A stretch of DNA of 53,557 nucleotides from an uncultured Eubacteriales bacterium (GTDB lineage: Bacteria; Bacillota; Clostridia; Christensenellales; Aristaeellaceae): positions 1 through 53,557 of the forward strand of contig CACWVN010000004.1 of the NCBI GenBank assembly GCA_902764285.1, written 5' to 3'. The number at the start of each line of letters is the position of its first letter. Position 1 is the first letter of the stretch. The position numbers and the translations under genes were made by a program. Below are positions 25,683 through 33,138 of this stretch, one piece after another. Under the pieces are notes generated by a model. It was given only the letters and a program-made list of their open reading frames with translations, had not been told where the DNA came from and made no database searches.

Positions 25683-25711
25683 TTGACAACCGGGCAAAAC
25701 CATAGTATATT
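25683..25711 (+). promoter_or_regulatory. Promoter of hflX
   Basis: Perfect -35 TTGACA (25683-25688), 17-base spacer, -10 TATATT (25706-25711). Confidence 0.82.
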
Positions 25712-25716
25712 GAATA

Positions 25717-25746
25717 CGCGCCATCCTTCGCATGGAGGATGGCGCG
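25717..25746 (+). other. Leader hairpin of hflX
   Basis: CGCGCCATCCT (25717-25727) pairs perfectly with AGGATGGCGCG (25736-25746) around an 8-base loop. It lies right at the expected transcript start, followed by TTTG only. It may stabilise the mRNA 5' end or act as an attenuator. Confidence 0.55.
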
Positions 25747-25788
25747 TTTGAAAATGCGACGACGATTGCTTCCACAGGAGGACTGACC

Positions 25789-27543
25789 ATGATCCACGGC
25801 AACCTGACCGGCATCCGCGAGAGTACGCTCGCCGAGCTGGAAAAGCTGTACGACGCGGAATTTGAGCGGGACGCGTTCCTGCCCGACCGGCTGCTCAACA
25901 TCCTGGTGCGCTACACCGACCTGCTGAACCGCGAGATGCTGGTTTACCTGGGCCGCGACGGCTCGGTGCTGGAGATCGCCATCGGCAGCATCGGGTCCAT
26001 CGCGCTGCCGGAGCTGCACCTGCGCCGCAACCTGGACCGGCTGTCCGGCTTCCGGTGCATCCACACCCATCCCGGCGGGGATGCCCGGCTGTCCGACGTG
26101 GATATGCAGGCGCTGCGGCTGCTGCGCTTCGACGCCATGTGCGCCGTGGGCGTGGGCGAGGGCCGCTGCACCGGCATCAGCGCGGCGTTCCTGGGCGAAA
26201 TGGAATATGAAAACCTCTCCGTGGTGGTCAAGGGCCCGGTGAAGCCCGGCCGCATCCCGCAGACGCTGTGGATGAAGGAGATCGAGCTGGCCGAGGAGCG
26301 CGTCCAGAAGGCCATCGAAAAGGGCGGCATCGTGGAGACCGCGGAAAAGGTGATGCTGATCTCCACCGACAGCGAGGATTCGCTGGACGAACTGGCCTCG
26401 CTGGCGGAGACCGCCGGGGCGATGGTGCTCACCCGGGTGCTGCAAAACCGCATGCGGCCCGACCCGGCGACGTTTATCGGCAGCGGCAAGGCCGAGGAGC
26501 TGGCGCTGACCTGCCAGGCGCTGGAGATCGACCTGGCCATCCTGGACGACGAACTGACCGGCGCCCAGCAGCGCAACCTGGAGACGATCCTGGGCGTGCG
26601 GGTGATCGACCGCACGGCGCTGATCCTGGACATCTTCGCCCAGCGGGCGCAGTCCGCCGAGGGCAAGCTGCAGGTGGAGCTGGCGCAGATGAAATACCGG
26701 CTGCCGCGGCTGACGGGCCTTGGCGCGGTGCTGTCGCGCCTGGGCGGCGGCATCGGCACGCGCGGCCCCGGCGAAACGCAGCTGGAGGTGGACCGCCGCC
26801 GCATCCGCCGCCGCATCGACGACCTGGAGGCGCAGCTCTCCCAGATCAAAAAGCAGCGCGATCTGCGCCGCGCCCGCCGGGAAAAGACCGGCCAGATCAC
26901 CGTGGCGCTGGTGGGCTACACCAACGCCGGGAAATCCACGCTGCTGAACGCGCTGTCCGGCGCGGACGTATTGGTGGAGGACAAACTGTTCGCCACGCTG
27001 GACCCGGTGCTGCGCCGGGTGGAGCTGCCGGAGAACCGGGAATGCCTGGTGGTGGACACCGTCGGCTTCATCCGCAAGCTGCCGCACCAGCTGGTGCAGG
27101 CGTTCCGTTCCACGCTGGAGGAGGCGCTGTACGCCGACCTGCTGGTGGTGGTTTCCGACCTCTCCAGCCCGCATTACGCCCAGCAGCGCGCCACGGTGTT
27201 CGAGGTGCTGAACGACCTGGGCGCCGCCGACAAGCCCGTGCTGGAGGCGCTGAACAAGGCCGATCAGGCCTCGATCGGCGGCATGATCGAGCCCGCCGAC
27301 GCCATACTGATCTCCGCGAAGAACGGCGACGGGCTGGACAAGCTGAAGGCGGAGATCAGCCGCCGCATCGCCGCGCTGCGCCACCGGGCCGAGCTGGTGA
27401 TCCCCTACGCCAAGGGCGCCGTGCTGTCGCTGATCCACGAAAAGGGCCAGGTGCTCGGCGAGGAATACACCGCCGAGGGCACGCGGGTGGAATGCCTGCT
27501 GGACGCGGCGCTGTACCGGCGGGTGACGGATATGCTGGATTGA
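25789..27543 (+). CDS. hflX: GTPase HflX with JAMM-like N-terminal domain
   Basis: 584 residues, longer than the roughly 420-residue core. HflX is a ribosome-binding GTPase that splits stalled or hibernating ribosomes under stress. Residues about 180-365 hold the HflX-specific domain, with SAEGKLQVELAQMKYRLPRL, GGIGTRGPGETQLEVDRR and a coiled coil. The G domain has G1 GYTNAGKST (about 376), G3 DTVGFI and G4 NKAD. The first 150 residues carry HTHPGGDARLSDVD (92-105), which fits HxHPx6SxxD of JAMM/JAB metalloproteases, with Glu 49 a possible partner. Similar N-termini are seen in Clostridial HflX. AGGAG lies nine bases before the ATG. Confidence 0.93.
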   Translation: MIHGNLTGIRESTLAELEKLYDAEFERDAFLPDRLLNILVRYTDLLNREMLVYLGRDGSVLEIAIGSIGSIALPELHLRRNLDRLSGFRCIHTHPGGDARLSDVDMQALRLLRFDAMCAVGVGEGRCTGISAAFLGEMEYENLSVVVKGPVKPGRIPQTLWMKEIELAEERVQKAIEKGGIVETAEKVMLISTDSEDSLDELASLAETAGAMVLTRVLQNRMRPDPATFIGSGKAEELALTCQALEIDLAILDDELTGAQQRNLETILGVRVIDRTALILDIFAQRAQSAEGKLQVELAQMKYRLPRLTGLGAVLSRLGGGIGTRGPGETQLEVDRRRIRRRIDDLEAQLSQIKKQRDLRRARREKTGQITVALVGYTNAGKSTLLNALSGADVLVEDKLFATLDPVLRRVELPENRECLVVDTVGFIRKLPHQLVQAFRSTLEEALYADLLVVVSDLSSPHYAQQRATVFEVLNDLGAADKPVLEALNKADQASIGGMIEPADAILISAKNGDGLDKLKAEISRRIAALRHRAELVIPYAKGAVLSLIHEKGQVLGEEYTAEGTRVECLLDAALYRRVTDMLD

Positions 27544-27633
27544 TCGCGTCCGACCAGATCGGGCGCGGCGATAAACGCTGCAAACGGATGGCGCGTGGTT
27601 GCGAAGGACGAAAGGATCGGGAGGAGGATCATC

Positions 27634-28611
27634 ATGCGGTTTTCGAATTGGCGCCGGATCGCGTTTTTGGCTTTGGCTGTGGCGACGGCGGTCAGCCTGT
27701 GCGCCTGCGCGGCGGCCAAGCTGACGTGGGAGGTGGACGGAGCGGGGAAGCTGACCGTCTCCGGAAAGGGCAGGATGGACGATTTCGACCAGGCGCCCTG
27801 CGGCCCCTGGGGAACGGGGGTCAAGTCGGCCGTGATCGGGGAAGGCGTGGAGAGCGTCGGCAATTTCGCCTTCGAAGGCTGCGCCGGCCTGACGGAGGTG
27901 ACGCTCCCCGAAGGGCTTAAAACGATCGGCTACAAAGCCTTTGAGGGCTGCGCGGCGCTGACGAACGTCGCGATCCCGGCCAGCGTCACAACGATCAAGG
28001 GCAAGGCGTTCCGCCTCTGCGAAAGCCTCGAGAGCATCGTGATCCCCGACGGCGTGACCGAGCTGAAGAACTCGACGTTCCAGGGCTGCGAGAAGCTGGC
28101 GGAGGTCATTATTCCCGAGAGCGTGACGCACATCGACTGGGGCGTCTTCCATGGGTGCGTGAAGCTGCGCGAAGTCGCGCTGCCGAAAACGCTGACTTCC
28201 ATGGACAGATACGTCTTCGCCGAATGCATCAATTTGCAGAAGATCGAGATCCCGGAGGGCGTGACGTCCATCGGGGAAATGATGTTCCACAACTGCATGG
28301 GCCTGCAGAGCGTGTCGCTGCCGCAGTCGATGGTCAGCATCGGCGAATCCGCGTTCAAGGGCTGCTACAACCTGCCGGAAATCGCGCTGCCGGAGCATCT
28401 GACGGAGATCAGCAACGAGATGTTCGCTTACTGTATTGCGCTGGAACAGATCAGCATCCCCGCCGGCGTCACGCGCATCGGCGACGGCGCGTTCGAGAGA
28501 TGCGACGCGCTGAAGACGGTGCGCTTCGCGGGCACGCCCGAGGAATGGGCCGCCATCGACGTCGGCGAGAACAACGACGCGCTGCAGGCGGCGGAGATCG
28601 TGTTCGGGTGA
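27634..28611 (+). CDS. BspA-type leucine-rich repeat lipoprotein
   Basis: 325 residues from the ATG at 27634, preceded by GGAGGAGG. The signal peptide ends in a lipobox-like SLCAC (Cys about 25), so it is probably a lipoprotein on the outer face of the membrane. About ten LRR_5 repeats follow (NFAFEGCAGLTEVTLPEGLK, YKAFEGCAALTNVAIPASV, ESAFKGCYNLPEIALPEHL). The start of the mature part, WEVDGAGKLTVSGKGRMDDF, is the short strand often seen before BspA arrays. The ligand is unknown. It is simpler and more regular than the BspA protein at 8654. Confidence 0.85.
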   Translation: MRFSNWRRIAFLALAVATAVSLCACAAAKLTWEVDGAGKLTVSGKGRMDDFDQAPCGPWGTGVKSAVIGEGVESVGNFAFEGCAGLTEVTLPEGLKTIGYKAFEGCAALTNVAIPASVTTIKGKAFRLCESLESIVIPDGVTELKNSTFQGCEKLAEVIIPESVTHIDWGVFHGCVKLREVALPKTLTSMDRYVFAECINLQKIEIPEGVTSIGEMMFHNCMGLQSVSLPQSMVSIGESAFKGCYNLPEIALPEHLTEISNEMFAYCIALEQISIPAGVTRIGDGAFERCDALKTVRFAGTPEEWAAIDVGENNDALQAAEIVFG

Positions 28612-28637
28612 CGGCGGCGCGCCATGGAGACTGGCAT

Positions 28638-28666
28638 TTGACAGCCGCCGCAGGATTATATATAAT
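28638..28666 (+). promoter_or_regulatory. Consensus promoter of the methyltransferase/thioesterase operon
   Basis: Perfect TTGACA (28638-28643), 17-base spacer, perfect TATAAT (28661-28666). Confidence 0.9.
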
Positions 28667-28699
28667 GTCAGCGGAATAATTGAAAAGAGGCGCACGGAT

Positions 28700-29533
28700 A
28701 TGCGGATATCGGAATTCAACGACCGGGTACGGCTGGGCGCGATGGTGCTGGACGGCGCCACGGAATCTGAAATGCGGGCGGCGGGCATGCCCGCGGGCGC
28801 GTGCGCCGGAAGCTGGATCATGGCGCATCCGAAGCCGCTGATGAAGCTGCAGCGCGCTTACGCCGCGGCGGGGTGCGATATCATCTGCGCGCCGACCCGT
28901 TCCGCCGGCCGGGCGAATCTGGAAGCCCGCGGCCTGGAGGAGCAGATGATCCGCCTGAACGCCGGGCTGGTGGCGATGAGCCGCGAGGCCGCCGAGGGCC
29001 GTGCGCTGATCGCCGCCAGCGTCGCTTCCGACGGCGCGCAGCCGCTGGACGCGGACGATCGCCGGGCGCGGTTCGAAGCGTATCGGGAACAGATCATTGT
29101 GATCGCGGCCGCGGACGCCGATCTTTTGACGGTGGAACTCATGGGTTCCGTCGACGACGCCCTCTGTGCCGTCGAGGCCGCGCGGGACGCCTGTGGGCTG
29201 CCGGTTCTGTGCGCGCTGGCGGCGAACGCCGACGGACGGCTGAAAGGCGGCGGCAGCGCGGGCGAGGCGGCCAAGGCGCTGCATGCCGCGGGCGCCTCCG
29301 CCGTGGGACTGGCCTGCCCCGCCGGCCCGGAACGCCTGAAGGACGCCGTCGCCGCGCTGAAGGATGCCGCCGGGCTGCCCGTCGTCGTCCGGGTTGGCGC
29401 GGGCGGACTCGGGCCCGAAGCCTTCGCCGGGGCGATGCTGGCGCTGGCGGACGCCGGCGCGGACGTGCTGGGCGGCTGCCACGGCGCCGGGCTGGAGCAT
29501 ATCGCGGCGCTGGCCGCGGCTTTGCGCAAGTGA
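28700..29533 (+). CDS. Homocysteine S-methyltransferase-like protein
   Basis: 277 residues with a homocysteine-methyltransferase barrel: GAMVLDGATESEM at the first strand, AYAAAGCDIICAPTRSAGRAN at the second, VGLACPAGPERL with the first zinc Cys (206), and VLGGCHGAGLEHI at the end. In characterised members the last motif is GGCCG, both Cys binding zinc; here the second is His (261). The chain is also slightly short. It may move methyl groups to a thiol other than homocysteine, or use a changed metal site. It heads a two-gene operon with an FlK-like thioesterase. Confidence 0.75.
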   Translation: MRISEFNDRVRLGAMVLDGATESEMRAAGMPAGACAGSWIMAHPKPLMKLQRAYAAAGCDIICAPTRSAGRANLEARGLEEQMIRLNAGLVAMSREAAEGRALIAASVASDGAQPLDADDRRARFEAYREQIIVIAAADADLLTVELMGSVDDALCAVEAARDACGLPVLCALAANADGRLKGGGSAGEAAKALHAAGASAVGLACPAGPERLKDAVAALKDAAGLPVVVRVGAGGLGPEAFAGAMLALADAGADVLGGCHGAGLEHIAALAAALRK

Positions 29534-29553
29534 CTGGGAAGGAGAGATTCAGG

Positions 29554-29955
29554 ATGCAGATCGGCCAGAGATTCCGCCTGGAGCGGACGGTGACCGACGA
29601 CGTGACGGCGGCGTCCTTTCGCGAAGGGCTGATGCCGGTGCTGGCGACGCCGTATCTGGTGGCGTTCCTGGAGGACGCCGCCGAACGGTGCGTGTCCGGG
29701 GAACTGGGCGACGCGCAGATCACGCTGGGGACCGCGGTGAACATCCGCCACCTGTCCGCCGCGCCGGTGGGCATGACCGTGACCTGTGAAGCGGTGCTGA
29801 CCGGCATCGACCGCCGCCGGCTGACCTTCGACGTGCGCGCGTGGGACGACGCCGGGCCGATCTGCGAGGGCACGCACGAGCGGTTCATCGCCGACAGGGA
29901 GCGCTTTATCCGCGAAGCCTACGCGAAGCTGGACGCGCCGAAGAAGGCGGAATAA
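29554..29955 (+). CDS. FlK-like hot-dog thioesterase
   Basis: 133 residues of hot-dog fold, close in pattern to fluoroacetyl-CoA thioesterase FlK: LATPYLVAFLEDAAERCV, TLGTAVNIRHLSAAPVGMTV and FDVRAWDDAGPICEGTHERF. The FlK catalytic Thr-Glu-His set is present at 32, 40 and 66 with the same 8- and 26-residue spacing. Relatives hydrolyse short acyl-CoAs, and fluoroacetate use is not implied. It lies 20 bases after the methyltransferase-like gene. ATG at 29554 is preceded by GGAGAG. Confidence 0.85.
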   Translation: MQIGQRFRLERTVTDDVTAASFREGLMPVLATPYLVAFLEDAAERCVSGELGDAQITLGTAVNIRHLSAAPVGMTVTCEAVLTGIDRRRLTFDVRAWDDAGPICEGTHERFIADRERFIREAYAKLDAPKKAE

Positions 29956-29968
29956 ACGGGACATACGG

Positions 29969-29999
29969 GGCCGTCTCGACCTTCGAGGCGGCCTTTTTT
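29969..29999 (+). terminator. Terminator after the thioesterase gene
   Basis: GGCCGTCTCG and CGAGGCGGCC form a strong stem around a 5-base loop, followed by six Ts. Confidence 0.9.
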
Positions 30000-30032
30000 G
30001 ATTTTCGACAGTCGGGATCCGCACCCTGTGTG

Positions 30033-30061
30033 TTGACAATGCGTATAAAGCATGTTATCAT
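30033..30061 (+). promoter_or_regulatory. Promoter of the TPR protein gene
   Basis: Perfect -35 TTGACA (30033-30038), 17-base spacer, -10 TATCAT (30056-30061). Confidence 0.8.
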
Positions 30062-30126
30062 TCGGTTATGCCGCGGCGCGGAAACGGCCGGCGGCGTATA
30101 CAGCGGTTCAGGACGGAGGGATTGGC

Positions 30127-31086
30127 ATGGGCGGGATACCGGTATGGGTGATCGTGGTGGTTGTCATCGCGGCGCTCATTTTCATCTATTGGTGGCGCAG
30201 CGAAAGAGAGCGGGACAAGCGGGTCAAGAGCATCTATGCCCAGGCCGTCGCGATGATGAACGGCGGGAAATACGACGAGGCGGCGAAGGAGTTCCAGCGT
30301 CTGCAGGGCTATCAGGACAGCGCCGCGCTGGCGGAAAAGTGCCGGGCGGCGATCCCGCGGCAGCGCTACGAAAAGGGCGTCGAGCTGATGAACAAAGGGG
30401 ATTACTCGGCTGCCCTGCTTTACTTCGACGAAACGGGGCCCGACGCCGCTTCTGCCAGGATGATGATCGGGAAGTGCCAGGAGCACCTGAACCAGCAGCA
30501 ATACGATCAGGCGGTCCGGTGGATGGAGGCGGGGGATTACGAGTCGGCGCGGCAGGCGTTTGAACGGCTGAAGGGCTTCCGGGACAGCAAGGACAAGGGC
30601 TTCGAGTGCGCCCGCAAGCTGTGGGAAGCCAAGAAAGCGGCCGAAGAGGCCAAACAGGAAGCGGACTATGCCAAGGGCGTCCGGTATTTTGAGGCGGGCG
30701 ACTACAACTCGGCCATCCTGTGCTTCCGGGCCCTTCCCGACGGGTACGAGGATAAGGACGACTACATTTTGCGCATTCACGCCGCGCAGTACGAAAAGGG
30801 CGTCGAATGCTTCGAGAAGGGCTGGACCAACAAGGCGAAGGAGTTCCTCGAATCTGTTCCCCGCGAATATAAGGACGCGGACAGCTACATGCGGCGCATC
30901 TGCGCCGAGAAGTACGGGCCGGATTTCTGCGGCGACAGTCCGTCCTACCGGCACGTCTGGGAGAACCTGTACCATGTCGTCGATCTCGACAGCGTACTGC
31001 GACAGATCGGCCATGGCCGCAATCGGTGCCGGTACTGCGGCAAGGAAGAGGATTTTTCCTACGATCACGACTCCGAAGGGTCTTGA
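30127..31086 (+). CDS. Membrane-anchored TPR protein with C-terminal zinc-finger-like motif
   Basis: 319 residues: one N-terminal membrane helix (about 5-21), then about six TPR-type helix pairs (MMNGGKYDEAAKEFQRLQGY, LMNKGDYSAALLYFDETG, WMEAGDYESARQAFERLKGF, YFEAGDYNSAILCFRALPDG, CFEKGWTNKAKEFLESVP). Near the end CRYCGKEEDFSYDHD offers a CxxC and acidic/His residues that might bind zinc. The ATG at 30127 has GGAGGG upstream. Build and repeat spelling resemble the protein at 5970-7592, so they may be distant paralogues. Probably a protein-interaction scaffold; whether the repeats lie inside or outside the cell is uncertain. Confidence 0.72.
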   Translation: MGGIPVWVIVVVVIAALIFIYWWRSERERDKRVKSIYAQAVAMMNGGKYDEAAKEFQRLQGYQDSAALAEKCRAAIPRQRYEKGVELMNKGDYSAALLYFDETGPDAASARMMIGKCQEHLNQQQYDQAVRWMEAGDYESARQAFERLKGFRDSKDKGFECARKLWEAKKAAEEAKQEADYAKGVRYFEAGDYNSAILCFRALPDGYEDKDDYILRIHAAQYEKGVECFEKGWTNKAKEFLESVPREYKDADSYMRRICAEKYGPDFCGDSPSYRHVWENLYHVVDLDSVLRQIGHGRNRCRYCGKEEDFSYDHDSEGS

Positions 31087-31096
31087 CCGGCAAAAG

Positions 31097-31130
31097 AAGC
31101 CCCTGTCCGAAAACGGACAGGGGCTTTGTC
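31097..31130. terminator. Bidirectional terminator between convergent genes
   Basis: AAGCCCCTGTCC (31097-31108) pairs with GGACAGGGGCTT (31115-31126). T and A runs flank it on the two strands. Confidence 0.85.
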
Positions 31131-31143
31131 ATGCCTTTTTCCC

Positions 31144-32247
31144 TTACAGCGCCTGCACCTGGGCCAGCTGGCGGTTCTTGTAGGCGGGATCGCCGGTCAC
31201 TTCCCGGATGACCTTCAGTTCCGGCGGCCGGTCGGCGTCCACCTTGCCGTACTGGAACAGCACGGCGCGGTCGTCGCTGAACGGATAGACGTCGATCTCA
31301 TACCGGCAGCCTTCGTAGATGAAGCGGTACTTGGTCTTGCGCACGCTGTGCAGGCGGTTGTCGCCCTCCATCAGGTACTGGATGTATTCCTTTTCGGAGA
31401 CCGGCTTTTCGGTGACCCACTTCGCGCCGTCGGGCCGGGTGTGCTTTTCGGTGTAGAAGTACAGGTAATCCCCGCCGTTGCGCTGCTGGCGGATGCGGCG
31501 CTCCACGTCGGGGTTCGCGGAATACAGGTAGGTCTGCATCATGTCCAGCGCCACGGCGTTGTATTTCGGAACCAGCGAAGCCACGTCCGGCATGGCGATC
31601 AGGTATTTGCGCTTGTCGACCATCGGCTCCGGTTCGCCCAGGATGCGGTAGATCTCCCGCATGGCGCGGTTCATCTTCTCGTCGAAGTCCGCGGAGTTGT
31701 CCACGATCTGCAGGTTCGGGTGGCCGCTCCAGGCGCGCAGCGTGCGGTCGTCCATCTCCCGGGCGTATTCCAGCGATTCCGTGCGCGCCTCGTTGCCCAG
31801 GTTATAGGCAAATTCCGCGCCCTTGGCGCAGGTGACCAGGTGGATCACGGCGTCGTAGTTCGCCAGCACGTCGGCCTCGGTGCGGCCGTCGAACCGGGCG
31901 ATGACTTCGGCGAATTCCTCGTCGGAGATATAGGCCTTGTCGTCCATCAGCGCCCGGTCGTAGATGATCAGTATGTTGTCCTCGGGCACGATCTGCGCGG
32001 CGTCCAGGGCCAGCTTTTCCTTGTGGATCTGGTCGGCCACCACGAAATCCTGAAAGGCCAGCATGCTCATGCAGCCGCCGAAGGGGCGGATGCCGAAGCC
32101 GGAGATCAGCTCGGTGGCCGTCTCGGGGATGGTGATCACGCGCCAGCCGTCCTCCGGTTTGAATTCGTGCAGTATGCGGCTGATCAGCGTGGTCTTGCCG
32201 GCGGCAGGGCCGCCCGTCAGCACGATTTTTGTGATTTTCTTGGCCAT
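31144..32247 (-). CDS. P-loop ATPase/kinase fused to a CYTH-like domain
   Basis: 367 residues from the ATG at 32247 (GGAGGAAG upstream). The N-terminal half is an AAA_28/NadR-like P-loop domain: VLTGGPAAGKTTLI Walker A (12-20), PETATELIS, and IIYDRALMDDKAYIS. The C-terminal half (about 185-360) has CYTH/triphosphate-tunnel features: KRKYLIA, DVERRIRQQR, KHTRPDGAKWVTEKPVSEKE and YRFIYEGCRYEIDVYPF. This two-domain build is known in bacteria and plants, with likely nucleotide or polyphosphate chemistry. The HAD phosphatase gene ends 14 bases upstream, so the two are probably one operon. The substrate is unknown. Confidence 0.8.
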   Translation of the reverse strand: MAKKITKIVLTGGPAAGKTTLISRILHEFKPEDGWRVITIPETATELISGFGIRPFGGCMSMLAFQDFVVADQIHKEKLALDAAQIVPEDNILIIYDRALMDDKAYISDEEFAEVIARFDGRTEADVLANYDAVIHLVTCAKGAEFAYNLGNEARTESLEYAREMDDRTLRAWSGHPNLQIVDNSADFDEKMNRAMREIYRILGEPEPMVDKRKYLIAMPDVASLVPKYNAVALDMMQTYLYSANPDVERRIRQQRNGGDYLYFYTEKHTRPDGAKWVTEKPVSEKEYIQYLMEGDNRLHSVRKTKYRFIYEGCRYEIDVYPFSDDRAVLFQYGKVDADRPPELKVIREVTGDPAYKNRQLAQVQAL

Positions 32248-32261
32248 GGGGTCTTCCTCCA

Positions 32262-32915
32262 TCAATCGAAAAGATAAGCCCGCAGCTCGGGCACGGTTTT
32301 AAAGTACAGATCGCAGTTTTCGCGCATGAAGCCTTCGATTTCGGGAATGTCGTTGGCCCAGCCCGCCGCCGCGAACCGCACGCCGCAGGCGTGCGCCATG
32401 TCGTATCCGGGCTTCAGATCGTCCAGCATCAACAGCGCGTCCGGGCCCAGGCCGGTCTTTCGCATGATCTCCTTCAGTGCCCAGGGATCCGGCTTGCGCC
32501 GTTCCGGCGGGCATTCCCAGCCGTACACCATGTCCGGCTCCGGCAGGTCGTTTTCCCGGTAATCCCGCAGGATGTTCTTCCCGTAGGAATGGGAGATGAC
32601 GCACAGCTTTCCGCCGCGGTTCTTCTGTTCCCACAGGATCTCCCGCATGCCCTCGTAGGCCCGGGGCACGTGATCCTGCACGTATTCATTCCAGTAGGCC
32701 TGTTCGTGCTTCATCTGGGCTTCGCTCAGGCCCACGTCGTCGCGGAAGAAGGCCACCACGCCCGGATCGAAGTTCTTGATGAAGTATTCCTCCAGCGTGC
32801 AGCTGTAGCCGGGGAAGAACTCCTTCACATACTGCACGAAGCAGGGATAATGCACCGTCGCCGTGCTGTTTACGACGGTATCGTCGTGATCGACCACCAG
32901 ACAGGGATATTTCAT
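32262..32915 (-). CDS. HAD-superfamily hydrolase
   Basis: 217 residues. Motif I is VVDHDDTVVNS, with the nucleophile in DHDDT. Motif II Ser/Thr is in LCVISHSYG. The motif III Lys is in RRKPDPWALKEIM, and motif IV in LMLDDLKPGYDMA. An alpha-helical cap (about 15-85) makes it a type I HAD with a phosphatase/phosphoglucomutase-like cap. It probably dephosphorylates a small metabolite. It is the first gene of an operon with the P-loop/CYTH protein. Confidence 0.88.
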   Translation of the reverse strand: MKYPCLVVDHDDTVVNSTATVHYPCFVQYVKEFFPGYSCTLEEYFIKNFDPGVVAFFRDDVGLSEAQMKHEQAYWNEYVQDHVPRAYEGMREILWEQKNRGGKLCVISHSYGKNILRDYRENDLPEPDMVYGWECPPERRKPDPWALKEIMRKTGLGPDALLMLDDLKPGYDMAHACGVRFAAAGWANDIPEIEGFMRENCDLYFKTVPELRAYLFD

Positions 32916-33039
32916 GGGCCCCTCCGCGCTTTCATTCCTGTTATACTATTTGACAAATCCCCTCTGAAATCCTGCCGATTCCGAAAGAAAAGCCGCAAAA
33001 GCGGCCGCCGTCAACGCACTTTTTGCCGCTGTATGACCG

Positions 33040-33077
33040 AAAAAGAGACCGGGACGGTCATCGTCCCGATCTCTTTT
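33040..33077. terminator. Terminator of the DUF3798 transporter operon
   Basis: AAAAGAGA with CGGGACG pairs with CGTCCCG and TCTCTTTT around GTCAT. An A run and a T run on opposite sides allow use from both strands. It lies 62 bases after the permease stop. Confidence 0.85.
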
Positions 33078-33138
33078 CCGGCGTTCACGGTCCGAACGCC
33101 GTCGCGTTTGCGCTAAACCCCTTTTTCGTTCGCTGCGC

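Noticed and set aside
25669..28821. 1050-residue open frame on - across hflX and the LRR lipoprotein
   Set aside because: Antisense shadow of two well-supported plus-strand genes, with no recognisable domain.
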